Assembly: GCA_030817875.1 (NCBI GenBank)
Contig: JAUSZU010000001.1
Span: 992,001 to 1,056,000, forward strand
Source: Flavobacterium sp. W4I14
GTDB lineage: Bacteria > Bacteroidota > Bacteroidia > Sphingobacteriales > Sphingobacteriaceae
Direction of reading: 5' to 3'
Length of the DNA: 64,000 bases
The stretch's first letter is position 1. Each line of letters starts with the position of its first letter. Under the pieces are notes generated by a model. That model was not told where the DNA came from and ran no database searches. It saw only the letters and a program-made list of their open reading frames with translations. Below are positions 26,059 through 36,066 of this stretch, one piece after another. Made by a program: the position numbers and the translations under genes.

Positions 26059-29000
26059 ATGGAATACAGCGAATTACAGGCCACTTCAAATTTCAGCTTC
26101 CTGCGCGGAGCTTCCCATCCCAATGAGCTCATTGATCAGGCGGCAGTATATGGCTATAAAAAAATTGCCATCACCGACCGCAATACCCTGGCAGGAATTG
26201 TACGGGGGCATGCTGCGGCCAAAGAGAAAGACATTCAGATTATGCCTGCCTGCAGGTTAGATCTATTGGACGGGCCGAGCCTCCTGGCTTATCCAACAGA
26301 CCGTGAAGCCTATGGGCGGCTTTCGGCATTACTGACCAAAGGCAATCTCCGCGCTGAAAAAGGCAAATGCCATCTGCATAGAGCTGATGTTTATGAACAT
26401 GCCAAAGGCATGCTGTTTACCGTAGTCATGCCAGGAGTGCTGAACCGCCATTTTAATTTTGAGGATTCTTTTGTTAAACACATCGGTGAATATAAAGAGG
26501 CTTTATCAGGGCAGCTTTATCTTTCTGCTACACGCAGTTACCTGGGCAATGATGACAAACTGATCTTTCGTATCCGCCAGCTTTCAGACTGGTATGATAT
26601 TCCTGTTGTAGCCACTGGTGATGTACATTACCATGAACCAGAACGCCGGGAATTACAGGATATTTTAACCTGCGTGAGGGAAAAGTGTACCATCCAGGAA
26701 GCAGGATTCCGTTTGCACCAGAACGCCGAACGTTACCTAAAACCCGTAGAAGAAATGCACCGCCTGTTCCGTAGATACCCCGAGGCGATCCGCAATACCA
26801 TGAAAATATCGGAAGCCTGCACTTTTTCCTTGGATGAACTCAAATATGTATATCCCGAAGAAATCAATCAAAGCGGCCGCTCTCCGCTGGAAGAACTCGA
26901 ACATCTGACCTGGAAAGGTGCGCATGAGTTTTATGGAGCAGTTATCCCTGAAAAAGTGGTAAATATGGTTAACTATGAGATGGAATTTGTCAAAAAAATG
27001 GATTACGCCAATTATTTTCTTTTTGTGGAAGACATTGTTAGGGAAGCACGTAGCCGTAATATTTTATGCCAGGGCCGCGGATCAGCGGCAAACTCGGCGA
27101 TCTGTTTCTGTCTGGGGATTACTTCGGTTAACCCTATGAAGTTTGACTTGCTTTTTGAGCGTTTTATTTCGCCGGCGAGGAACGAACCGCCGGATATTGA
27201 TGTGGATTTTGAGCATGAAAGGCGTGAAGAAATTATCCAGTATATCTACAACAAGTATGGCCGTGACCGTGCTGCCATTGTCGCTACCGTTACCCAGCTC
27301 CACCAGAAAGGAGCAATCAGGGATGTTGGAAAAGCAATGGGTTTATCGGTTGATACCATTAACCGCCTTTCCGGTTCCCTTTGGGAATATACCGATGAAT
27401 GGTTTGAAGGCGAAAGGGTAACAGAATCTGGTTTGAACCCACAGGATCCGCACTTAAAAAAGACACTGGAACTCACCGCTCAGATGATGGGCTTTCCACG
27501 CCAGTTAGGACAACATACCGGGGGATTTGTGGTGACCAACGGAAAACTGACCGATCTATGCCCGATCCTGAATGCCCGTATGGAAGACCGTACCAATATC
27601 GAGTGGAACAAAGATGATATTGATGCACTTGGCTTTCTAAAGGTAGATGTGCTGGCACTGGGCATGCTCACCTGCATCCGTAAAGCATTTGATCTTTGCA
27701 AACAGCATTATGGGCTAAACCTGACTTTGGCCAATATCCCCCAGGATGATCCCGAGGTTTATGATATGATCTGTTTAGCCGATACACTCGGCGTTTTCCA
27801 GATTGAAAGCCGGGCGCAGATGTCCATGCTGCCAAGGCTAAAACCCAGGGAGTTTTATGACCTCGTGATCGAAGTAGCTATCGTACGGCCAGGCCCGATC
27901 CAGGGTGATATGGTCCATCCTTACCTCAGACGCAGAAACGGGGAAGAAGCCATCGAATATCCAATGCCTGAACTCAAGGAAATATTGGGCAGAACGCTGG
28001 GTGTGCCGCTTTTCCAGGAACAGGCCATGAAAATTGCCATTGTTGCCGCAGGCTTTACCCCAGCTGAAGCCGATGGACTGCGGCGCAGCATGGCAACCTT
28101 TAAATTTAAGGGTATGGTAAACCAGTACGAGAAAATGCTGATCGATGGCATGATGAAAAAAGGCTATACCGAAGAATTTGCCAAACGCATCTTCAAACAG
28201 CTCGAAGGTTTCGGAAGCTATGGTTTTCCCGAAAGCCATGCCGCGAGTTTCGCCCTCCTGGTGTATGTGTCCTGCTGGCTGAAACATTATTATCCGGATA
28301 CATTTGCAGCGGCGTTGCTCAACAGTTTGCCTATGGGGTTTTATCAGCCGGCCCAGATCGTGATCGATGCGCAAAAACATAACGTGGAGGTGCGTCCGGC
28401 GGATATCAACTATTCTACCTGGGATAACCTTTTGGAAGAAAAATCCGGAAAGTATTATGCCATGCGTTTGGGTTTCCGCCAGATCAAAGGCATACGGCAG
28501 GACGATATGGAAATGTTGGTAGACAGGCGCGGAAAAGGTTATCAGACCATTACCGCTTTGCGTGATGCAGGTATTTCTATTGCTACTTTGGAACGCTTAG
28601 CTGATGCCGATGCTTTTCGCTCTATTGGTCTGGATAGGAGGAAAGCGCTTTGGGAAGTATCTGCATTGCAGGATATGCCCGAGGAAATATTCAAAGGGCA
28701 GCCATCCGAGAGTTTACTGGAAGCCCAGGTATCGCTGCCACTGATGAGTGAGGGTGAGCATGTTGTTCAGGATTATAACACGGTTGGGCTCTCGCTAAAA
28801 GCGCATCCGGTAAGCTTTATCCGTCCGCAACTGGAAATGCTACGGATTCTATCCACCCATCAGATCAACAATGTGGCCACGGATGGGCAGCTGGTTAAAG
28901 TTGCAGGTCTGGTACTGGTCCGGCAGCGTCCTGGAACTGCCGGAGGGGTTTGCTTTATTACCATTGAAGATGAAACCGGTTTTACCAACTTGGTCGTATT

Positions 29001-29289
29001 TGAAAAACTGTTCGAAAAATACCGTAAGGAAATCCTGCATGCACGGTTGCTAATGGTGGAGGGGCGGTTACAGCGCGAAGGACTCGTTGTGCATGTGATT
29101 GTTAGTAAATGCATCGACCTCACCAAGATGCTGGGTAAACTGGTACAGCGCGAGCAGGATAATCTGCCGGTGTTGACTTCTTTAAAGGCGGATCAGAATG
29201 ATGCCCCTTATCCAGCGCAGAATAAGCGTGCTCAGGTCCGCCAGGATGTTGCTAAAGACGCTTTCCATGGTGGAAGAAACTTCAAATAG
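26059..29289 (+). CDS. dnaE2: Error-prone DNA polymerase III alpha, DnaE2
   Basis: 1076 residues, normal DnaE2 size. The PHP domain is N-terminal (ELQATSNFSFLRGASHPNEL, AITDRNTLAG). The palm has GRGSAANS and the catalytic PDIDVDFEHERRE. HTGGFVV lies in the palm/fingers; VDVLALGML with EVAIVRPGPIQG in the fingers and GSYGFPESHAASFALL near the helix-hairpin-helix region complete the pattern. A C-terminal OB fold (VAGLVLVRQRPGTAGGVCFI) is present. It extends DNA past lesions with low fidelity, with ImuA and ImuB. Stop at 29287-29289 with no gene following in the operon. Confidence 0.95.
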   Translation: MEYSELQATSNFSFLRGASHPNELIDQAAVYGYKKIAITDRNTLAGIVRGHAAAKEKDIQIMPACRLDLLDGPSLLAYPTDREAYGRLSALLTKGNLRAEKGKCHLHRADVYEHAKGMLFTVVMPGVLNRHFNFEDSFVKHIGEYKEALSGQLYLSATRSYLGNDDKLIFRIRQLSDWYDIPVVATGDVHYHEPERRELQDILTCVREKCTIQEAGFRLHQNAERYLKPVEEMHRLFRRYPEAIRNTMKISEACTFSLDELKYVYPEEINQSGRSPLEELEHLTWKGAHEFYGAVIPEKVVNMVNYEMEFVKKMDYANYFLFVEDIVREARSRNILCQGRGSAANSAICFCLGITSVNPMKFDLLFERFISPARNEPPDIDVDFEHERREEIIQYIYNKYGRDRAAIVATVTQLHQKGAIRDVGKAMGLSVDTINRLSGSLWEYTDEWFEGERVTESGLNPQDPHLKKTLELTAQMMGFPRQLGQHTGGFVVTNGKLTDLCPILNARMEDRTNIEWNKDDIDALGFLKVDVLALGMLTCIRKAFDLCKQHYGLNLTLANIPQDDPEVYDMICLADTLGVFQIESRAQMSMLPRLKPREFYDLVIEVAIVRPGPIQGDMVHPYLRRRNGEEAIEYPMPELKEILGRTLGVPLFQEQAMKIAIVAAGFTPAEADGLRRSMATFKFKGMVNQYEKMLIDGMMKKGYTEEFAKRIFKQLEGFGSYGFPESHAASFALLVYVSCWLKHYYPDTFAAALLNSLPMGFYQPAQIVIDAQKHNVEVRPADINYSTWDNLLEEKSGKYYAMRLGFRQIKGIRQDDMEMLVDRRGKGYQTITALRDAGISIATLERLADADAFRSIGLDRRKALWEVSALQDMPEEIFKGQPSESLLEAQVSLPLMSEGEHVVQDYNTVGLSLKAHPVSFIRPQLEMLRILSTHQINNVATDGQLVKVAGLVLVRQRPGTAGGVCFITIEDETGFTNLVVFEKLFEKYRKEILHARLLMVEGRLQREGLVVHVIVSKCIDLTKMLGKLVQREQDNLPVLTSLKADQNDAPYPAQNKRAQVRQDVAKDAFHGGRNFK

Positions 29290-29516
29290 TTGTTGTATTT
29301 CAATCCCTATTTAAAACCATACTACGCACCGAGGCGCTAGAACCGCATATAATGATGAAATATTGTTCCATCCACAGCATCAAACTTGGACTAAATATTG
29401 AAGCCATCGATACTAAGAAGCTATTATTATTATTATTATTAATTTATTAAAATATGGTTTGTTTTTTGAGACAGGTTTAATTATTTTCACTTATGGATCT
29501 AGAAATCTATAATGGA

Positions 29517-31397
29517 TTAGAAGGGAAGGTCATCGTCATATATCTCATCAACCTCGAATTGAACTTCTTTCAAAGGACCTTTCCATAAATATGTATTATC
29601 TCGAAATCCAAAAGTTTCTAACTTCCCCAATTCAGGCTTAAAGTTTAATTTTAGTTGTTCAGATGGAACCGCAAACTTATTAGCAATTAAATCACGTAAA
29701 CTATCAATACTAGGAAAATATTGTTCATGTACATCTTGAGCTTTATTCTGAATCAATAATTCCTCGTCCATTACTTTCACAGACTCTATCACTTGAATGT
29801 CTCCTAAAATCAAGTTTTCATCAAGATAGTGTTCAATGCTAAACTCAAGTATCTGAGGATCGATGTCAGGCAACAATAATAGGTATTCTTGATACTCTGC
29901 CAATTTCGCTCTTATAAACTCAATTACTTCTTTAAATTCCTGTTTTGACTGCATATCATATACAGCCTCTATGAAGCCAGTTTTATAGTCACCTTCTCTA
30001 AATTTTCCATTTCCATTAAAGAAAATCTCGTAAAACATACCTGCAGCCAAGCATTGTTCGGTGAAAGGTGGAAAAAAAATTGCTTCTTTTAAATTTAAAA
30101 TGAAATCCATAGCTTCCCAAGAACCGCCACAAGCTGATTGGTAGATATTTCTACCTAATACGAACCAATCATCACGATTAAACTCGTCATTAAATATATT
30201 ACGCGGGAGATTATATATTGATTGAATGGCAGGATTTTGCGTGTACCAGTCATAAGTCCGTAATTCTTCAATTATTTTTCCTATTTCTGTGCTGTTGTAT
30301 TCGAAATATTCGGAATCTGAATAAGCTTCTTCACTAAAATCTTCGATTTGAACTTGTTGGCTCTCGACATCGCTATTATTTTTAATTTCTAGCTTATTCA
30401 GTGTTTCATTTTTGCCATCCTCTCCTCTTTTCTCAACGACATCAATATCATATTCATCTGCTTTGTCTTCGGAATGAACAATTTGGAGTGCTTTTGCTAG
30501 CTCAAAAATATTTTTTGATCCCTTACTAAGCAAGACCTGAGTCAATGTTTCAGTATTAATGATATAAAAATCATTTGAACCACTATATAATTTGAATTCA
30601 TAGACCAGCCTAGTGTCGGCAATAGAAAGGGTTTGATTTGATATGGGTTTAGGTAATCCTGAATGAATAATCTGACTTGGCATGTACATCCAATCAACTT
30701 TATTATCGTTACTCAAAAAAATAACCTTCCTAATATTATTTATTCTAATATAGTCTAATACCTCCTGCCAAATAATAAGGTCTCCGGTAGCATTAAAATC
30801 TTTATAAATATCTTTAAAACCTGGCGGCAGTTGGGCGGCAAATCTATTAGGCCCATTAATAGAAGTAAGATTAACAAGGTCGTATATATTACTCTGTAGC
30901 ACAGTGCTTGAGAATCGTGAACTAATTTCATTGTGTATATCATTTATATAAGCTTCTTTATTGCTATTTGAAGCATTACTAAAGTTTGCAAGTTTCTTAT
31001 ATATACTGTCAAGATCTTTATGATAGTCATCAATGTTATTATATCCAATGCCTTTAACATTATTTTCAGAGACATGCATTTTCAGATAACGCATTGCTTC
31101 TTTGAAATCTTTACTAATAGAATTTAATTTTGTTCCTGCACTCAGATATTCTTTTGTTTGACCCTTAACATATTTTTTTGAATATTCGTTAAGAGCCCAT
31201 GCTGGAGTTTTAACGCGTTCTTTTTTTATTAGTGGGTCTATCCAATCAAAAAACTCATTACGAGCAGATTCATATAATCTGAAGAATTGTGCTAGAATGT
31301 TGGTGTCGATAAAAATTATACATTCTTCATCTTCAATAAGTTTAGCAATCTGTTCGAAATATTTGTCTTTATCTAGAATACTGAGAGGAAATTCCAT
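29517..31397 (-). CDS. Large PIN-like domain protein, 626 aa
   Basis: The N-terminus holds IIFIDTNILAQFFRLYES (residues 27-44, catalytic Asp31 with Asn33) and FDWIDPLIKKERVKTPAWAL, as in the PIN_8-like family; a later segment (FLSNDNKVDWMYMP) supplies the Asp cluster of PIN ribonucleases. The middle is a Glu- and Asp-rich linker; the C-terminal 240 residues are uncharacterised and acidic. PIN domains cut RNA (or flap DNA) using metals. It follows the nuclease-ImmA/IrrE gene by 73 bp in the same direction, probably as one unit. Suspected phage-defence role; not proven. Confidence 0.65.
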   Translation of the reverse strand: MEFPLSILDKDKYFEQIAKLIEDEECIIFIDTNILAQFFRLYESARNEFFDWIDPLIKKERVKTPAWALNEYSKKYVKGQTKEYLSAGTKLNSISKDFKEAMRYLKMHVSENNVKGIGYNNIDDYHKDLDSIYKKLANFSNASNSNKEAYINDIHNEISSRFSSTVLQSNIYDLVNLTSINGPNRFAAQLPPGFKDIYKDFNATGDLIIWQEVLDYIRINNIRKVIFLSNDNKVDWMYMPSQIIHSGLPKPISNQTLSIADTRLVYEFKLYSGSNDFYIINTETLTQVLLSKGSKNIFELAKALQIVHSEDKADEYDIDVVEKRGEDGKNETLNKLEIKNNSDVESQQVQIEDFSEEAYSDSEYFEYNSTEIGKIIEELRTYDWYTQNPAIQSIYNLPRNIFNDEFNRDDWFVLGRNIYQSACGGSWEAMDFILNLKEAIFFPPFTEQCLAAGMFYEIFFNGNGKFREGDYKTGFIEAVYDMQSKQEFKEVIEFIRAKLAEYQEYLLLLPDIDPQILEFSIEHYLDENLILGDIQVIESVKVMDEELLIQNKAQDVHEQYFPSIDSLRDLIANKFAVPSEQLKLNFKPELGKLETFGFRDNTYLWKGPLKEVQFEVDEIYDDDLPF

Positions 31398-31470
31398 GGC
31401 ACCGATAAAATAGGTTAAACTTGTTAATTATATTCGTTTTGTGAGACAACTTGATTTTATTATCCTTTTA

Positions 31471-32907
31471 TTAAAATGGCGGATCATCTTCAAATTCCTT
31501 TTTAGGCTGAATCGGTTGCACGTAGTTGATTTCCATCTGGTTCAAAGCCCTGAGCATGATTTGCCCGATTGGCTTGGCATGCACGCTGACTTCATTGGAA
31601 ATCCGGTTAGGTCTCCTGAAACCTGGACCATAGGTTAATAAACCCATATCAGCAAGGCGGTATTCCATGACCCTATGGCTTACTCCGAAATATTTACTTA
31701 AATGGTCAATAGTCAAAAGAAAATTAGTCCAGTTCTCCGCATCATTGTTGACGTATACATGGTTTGGTCTACGCCTTTCTCTTTTACTTTGGCAATCGAT
31801 CAACCGCACGACAGTGTTTAATTGCGGCATCATCAAGCATGCAGCAAATTTGTTTGCCTGCCACTCTATCCAGTTACGGTCATTGACCAATACATATTTC
31901 CCCATAATGGGGTCATAGATGGAATCCGATTGGCTGTCATAAACAGATTGTTCCATGGAAAGATGAGCGTGGAGAAAGTAATGAGCGACTTCATGCGCCA
32001 GTACAAAGGCAAAACGGTCTGTGCCTTGAAGGCTGGAATCAATAATGATTTTCTTTTCCTTAGCCATGCACATGCCCAGTATCTCACGGTTCTTAGGCTG
32101 TTCGATGGCTTCAATGGATATGTCAAGCTGATGTTTTGCTTTAAGGTAGTCTATAAAGCTTTCCGCATTCACACCAAGGTGGTGGTTGCGTATGTTTAGA
32201 TTGAAGTCGTCCAGCAGATTTTCGGCCATTCTTTCAAGTAAATCCCCAGATAAACGTCCTACGCCTGTGATTTCGGAGCTTTCCGTGGCTTTTCCGGAAA
32301 GATTGCCCATTAATGCGTGACGGATAAACCTTTCAATTAATTCCGGCCAGTCGATGTCTTCCATATGCTGATGGATGCCTAGACTGCTTAATTCGTTCAG
32401 GAAGCTCAGTTTTTCCAATTGGGCTGCAATCTGCGCGAAATCAGTATCGATCAGTGAATTCTTGCGCTTTCTTGAACTATAGATTTTGGTATTGTGGCTG
32501 TCTTCGTCAACTTTGATCCAGACAATCTTATGTGCTTTAACCAATTTTTCAGCTTTTGGCTGAAGATTGGTCGTGCTAATGAATATGGGATGAAGATTCC
32601 ATCCGCCAATGGACTGCATATTCTGAATAAATTCACCGACATCATTCCCAGGTATGGTGGTCTGATAATCCTTCAGTTCCACCAAAAAAATCATAATTGG
32701 TTTTTCTTTGGGGTTTAGCCGCACTTCAACGCTCATGTCAAATTCGATCCATCCGCCCAATATTTTAGATTTATAACGGGGTTTCAACCTGAACTTGCAG
32801 CAATTTGGCAGTACACCAAAACGTCCATCTTCAAATGCGGATTTTAGTAACTGAAATCCTTTCTTTTCAAATGCATTTCCCCTGCCGACTGTATTGTTTT
32901 TATTCAT
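31471..32907 (-). CDS. PD-(D/E)XK domain fused to ImmA/IrrE peptidase
   Basis: Residues 1-140 look like a restriction-endonuclease fold: WIEFDMSVEV supplies Asp57 and FLVELKDYQT supplies Glu77-x-Lys79. Residues about 235-430 are an ImmA/IrrE zinc peptidase: AFVLAHEVAHYFLH (HEVAH, 305-309) and WIEWQANKFAACLMMP, the third ligand. An HTH-like stretch follows (LSKYFGVSHRVMEYRLADMG). ImmA/IrrE enzymes cleave repressors after phage or damage signals. The nuclease fold could recognise DNA instead of cutting. It is the first gene of a two-gene unit with the PIN protein. Confidence 0.75.
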   Translation of the reverse strand: MNKNNTVGRGNAFEKKGFQLLKSAFEDGRFGVLPNCCKFRLKPRYKSKILGGWIEFDMSVEVRLNPKEKPIMIFLVELKDYQTTIPGNDVGEFIQNMQSIGGWNLHPIFISTTNLQPKAEKLVKAHKIVWIKVDEDSHNTKIYSSRKRKNSLIDTDFAQIAAQLEKLSFLNELSSLGIHQHMEDIDWPELIERFIRHALMGNLSGKATESSEITGVGRLSGDLLERMAENLLDDFNLNIRNHHLGVNAESFIDYLKAKHQLDISIEAIEQPKNREILGMCMAKEKKIIIDSSLQGTDRFAFVLAHEVAHYFLHAHLSMEQSVYDSQSDSIYDPIMGKYVLVNDRNWIEWQANKFAACLMMPQLNTVVRLIDCQSKRERRRPNHVYVNNDAENWTNFLLTIDHLSKYFGVSHRVMEYRLADMGLLTYGPGFRRPNRISNEVSVHAKPIGQIMLRALNQMEINYVQPIQPKKEFEDDPPF

Positions 32908-33475
32908 GCGGTTAACCTATTGATTGCAAGGGCTAAGATAGCGAAGAGTTTTCAGGAATGTTTTAACAGTTACTAGTTGTTTGTTAACAAATTGAGGTAT
33001 AATTCGACATAGAGTAAGTCTCTTCTTTTCAAACGTAACGAACCATCCCATGCTTAATTATATTAACATCCAGCATTCAACATTTAGATGTGAGGTGGAT
33101 ATTGAGATTTCTTCTGGGTATTCAATATATTTCCATGTGCCATCATTCATAAAGGGTATAGGTTAGTTTTATGTGCTTAATTATAGCTAAAAAATATGGC
33201 CATATTTTGGCGATTGCTTCATTTGTTTCTGCAATAACAGCTGATTGGATATTCCGATTGACAAATGAAATTTTTCACATTAATAGTGCTGTATCGTTTT
33301 TAGAGACAGTTTCTAATATACAATAATACTATTTATGAACCAATATCGCCCTTTAGTTTGTAGGCTCGATTCTAAGTTGACGATCGAAGAGAGCGTATTT
33401 TATGCGAGCCTCTCCTTAATGATTTGAATTTTCACGAAAAAACTTGGATATTACCATTAAAAATAATCTCACATT
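32908..33475. other. Intergenic stretch without a supported gene
   Basis: Stops in every frame. It lies between divergent units (ImmA/IrrE reverse, HNH forward) and should hold both promoters. No strong hairpin or repeat was noticed. Confidence 0.4.
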
Positions 33476-34713
33476 ATGAAGGCACTACCAGCGAAAACAT
33501 TCGTTCCAAAAGAGAAAAATTCTTTCGGTATTTGCATCTGGTGCGAGCAGAAAAGACCATTTAATAAGGCTCATATAATCCCTAAGTCGCTATTAACCAA
33601 AAATCATCCCCATAATTATTTAAATAATAGCGTTTGCCAGTCTTGTAATTCATATTTCGGGAAATTTGAGCAATGGTTGAGTAAAAATTCGTTGCTTAGA
33701 ATTTATAAAGACGATAAGTGGCGCAAATCAGGGAAGAAATCCACAATAGATAGCTTACCAATCCTATTATATGAGCCTGAATTACATGAATGGCTAATTA
33801 TACATTCTCGAACTGGAGCGTCGCCATTATCCCAACTGATTCTGACAAATAGGGGAACCCTAGCTCTGTTCCATAGTAGTATGAGCCACGAGTTGGAAAT
33901 AATCAATGATGCGATTAAAAAGAAAGTATTTTTATCTGACGTAAAACAAGATTTTCCAGATAATTTTTCTCCTAGAGCTATTATTAGTAATGATCAAGTG
34001 ATTTTATTAGGGAATAGTGAAAATGATATTCAAAGATTTCTCAGAGAAGTAGATACAAATGCTATTTACAATCAAAATAAGGGTGACTTAAGTGGTTACA
34101 CGGTATCATTTTTAGGGGAAAATCAGGTCGATGCTGAAAAGCAACTTCAGTTATTTTCTAAATGGTCAAGGGAAATTTGGACTATTTACTCTACTAAGAT
34201 TGGTTATGAATTCCTAGCGTTAGTTTATGGTGCAGATTTCGTCCTGGATAATAATTTTCAGCGTCTTAGACGTTGGGTTCTTGACCATACATTATCGGAA
34301 ATCAACGATATTGTAGAATGTGCATTACGAAACCCTGCGTTTTCTTTTCCGTTTCAAAATGATGAATTGGAGGTTGAGAGCACTCCGTTAAAACCAAACC
34401 CAACAAAATACTTGAACCAGGTCAGGATATCTCAGTTCTAGTAAATAATTTTGAGAAAACTGTAGATTTAGAAGTTAGAATTGGATGGTTGCCACCAGTT
34501 AAAATAATCATGAATGGCGACATTTTTGATGAACCAACTATAACTTTAGTATCCTATCAATTTAAGCAATCGGAGTTAACATTTAGTAAAGTATGTTCTT
34601 TCGAAGAAAAAACACACTTGTTATTTTTAAAGGATGTCAATGAAAGTTTTTTTGAAAAGTACAGCAAGTTTTTAGTGAAATTTAACCAACACAATAAAAG
34701 TTGGGGAGACTAA
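33476..34713 (+). pseudogene. HNH endonuclease gene with a frameshift
   Basis: The zinc-HNH pattern is clear: CIWC (Cys20, Cys23), KAHIIPKSL (His33), NNSVCQSCNSYFGKFE (Cys54, Cys57). The open frame stops at 34441, but the neighbouring frame continues without a break as KILEPGQDISVLVNNFEKTV, then DLEVRIGWLPPVKIIM, and on to a TAA at 34713. A one-base change near 34400-34410 (CCCAACAAAATAC) has therefore split a roughly 410-residue protein. The HNH half is intact and could be active. HNH proteins of this style occur in restriction and defence loci. Confidence 0.7.
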
Positions 34714-34734
34714 TTTTTTATTTTCAATCTAGTT

Positions 34735-35185
34735 GAACATTGAATTCTACGAGGTGTTTACGTCTTACTTTAGATGCAGATTGTAAACCAGAATTAGTCC
34801 TCTCTCTGATCAATCTTGTTCATACTCGGCTAGTGTAGCCATAACATTTAAAAAAGTCGACCGTCAATCGTTGAAGTATCAAGCCCATCGGTCACCCCTC
34901 TAATTATAAATCCTTGTTCACTTAATCGTAAAACTAAATCAATGATATGCTTTAAGCTTCTTTCCATATGGTCCAATCTCAACGACAACTAATTCATCAC
35001 CTTTTCGAAACTGAGCAATCATTTTATCGAGCTCCGGACGAACCTTCGTTGCTCCGGAAATTGTTTCTCTAAAAATGATTTTACATCCCGCCTTTTCGAG
35101 TGCTCCAATTTGCAGATTTAAATTTATGTTCTGTGCTAGAAACCCTGCCGTATCCGGTCTTCATCATTGTATCATTAAAACGTTC
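34735..35185 (-). pseudogene. Serine recombinase (Hin/Pin-type) remnant
   Basis: Reverse-strand pieces in different frames align with a DNA-invertase-type recombinase: LNLQIGALEKAGCKIIFRET, ISGATKVRPELDKMIAQFRK, GDELVV, TDGLDTSTIDG, FLNVMATLAEYEQD and LIRERTNSGLQSA. These form most of the catalytic domain, yet the frames shift repeatedly and the catalytic Ser region is scrambled. No C-terminal HTH is left. It is a dead mobile-element gene next to the second 178-bp repeat and may record how this cargo arrived. Confidence 0.75.
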
Positions 35186-35309
35186 CTTTGTAATTTAATA
35201 AACTGTGTTTTGTGATACAAGTTTTTGGGAAAATAGGCTTGATAGATTTGATTCAGTTCCATGCGGATTTCATAATCTCATAATACCACCGTTTAAATAG
35301 GATACACTC

Positions 35310-35488
35310 TTTCCAATTGAAACGGATAAAAAGGCCGTGAATTTCGGGCGCTCCATTCTCTGCGAGCGCATAATGTCCTGGCTGCGCCAGAACACCCTCC
35401 GGGACTTATAGCTCTCCGTTCTCTCTGCACCCGTTTTTCCGGACTTTCTTTTTTTCCGTTTTTTCTTTTGAAAAGATTTTTTTGGGAA
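35310..35488 (+). repeat. 178-bp structured repeat, copy 2
   Basis: About 97 percent identical to 17422-17599, with the same hairpins; the second has CTGGC-TGC-GCCAG, changed only in the loop. It ends 42 bp before the SSB start codon, parallel to copy 1 before the DUF3560 gene. Direct orientation of both copies means recombination could excise the 17.9 kb between them. Confidence 0.85.
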
Positions 35489-35530
35489 AAGGGAAAGAAA
35501 TAAAAATGTAAAACATAAAATTTTTTGATC

Positions 35531-35998
35531 ATGGAAATTACAGGAAGATTGACCGCAGATGCAATGGTAAAAGCCATTAGTGGAGAAAGGAAAGTGGTAA
35601 ACTTTTCGATTGCAATCAATGACAGCTACAGAAGTGGTGGCGAACAGAAAAAAATCACGACCTATTTTGACTGTTCGTACTGGTTGAACACAGGTATTGC
35701 CGAATACCTTAAAAAAGGCGGTTGGGTTCAGCTTTATGGCAGGGTGGGCGTAAATGCCTATATCAATGGGGGCGGTGAGGCTAAAGCCTCGTTCACTTTT
35801 CATACCTCAGAAGTAAAAATCTTAGGTGCTATAGGAAGTATCTCAAACGGCCGTGGAAGTGTAAGCGGGTCAGAAAGTGGTGTAAAGACAGGCGCGCCAA
35901 AAAGTAGGAGTGAACGCGATAGCAAGGTACGTACGGAAAAAACACAGGTTGGCAATGTAGGAACATTTGAGGGCATTGACGGAGACATTCCCTTTTAA
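35531..35998 (+). CDS. ssb: Single-stranded DNA-binding protein
   Basis: 155 residues from ATG 35531. The OB fold is recognisable (MEITGRLTADAMVKAISGER, VVNFSIAINDSYR, YFDCSYWLN, LKKGGWVQLYGRVG). A flexible Ser/Lys-rich linker follows, and the acidic tail ends in DGDIPF, the partner-binding tip. The version is the mobile-element type typical of Bacteroidota conjugative elements. It coats DNA entering as a single strand during transfer. It follows repeat copy 2 and precedes the DUF932 gene by 68 bp. Confidence 0.95.
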   Translation: MEITGRLTADAMVKAISGERKVVNFSIAINDSYRSGGEQKKITTYFDCSYWLNTGIAEYLKKGGWVQLYGRVGVNAYINGGGEAKASFTFHTSEVKILGAIGSISNGRGSVSGSESGVKTGAPKSRSERDSKVRTEKTQVGNVGTFEGIDGDIPF

Positions 35999-36066
35999 AA
36001 GGGTTGCTTTTTAATCCATAGTTATCACTCTTATTTTAATCAAAACGTTAATCTAATTTTTTTATC

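Noticed and set aside
29420-29440. Run of ATT triplets after dnaE2
   Set aside because: Short microsatellite typical of AT-rich spacers; no sign of function.
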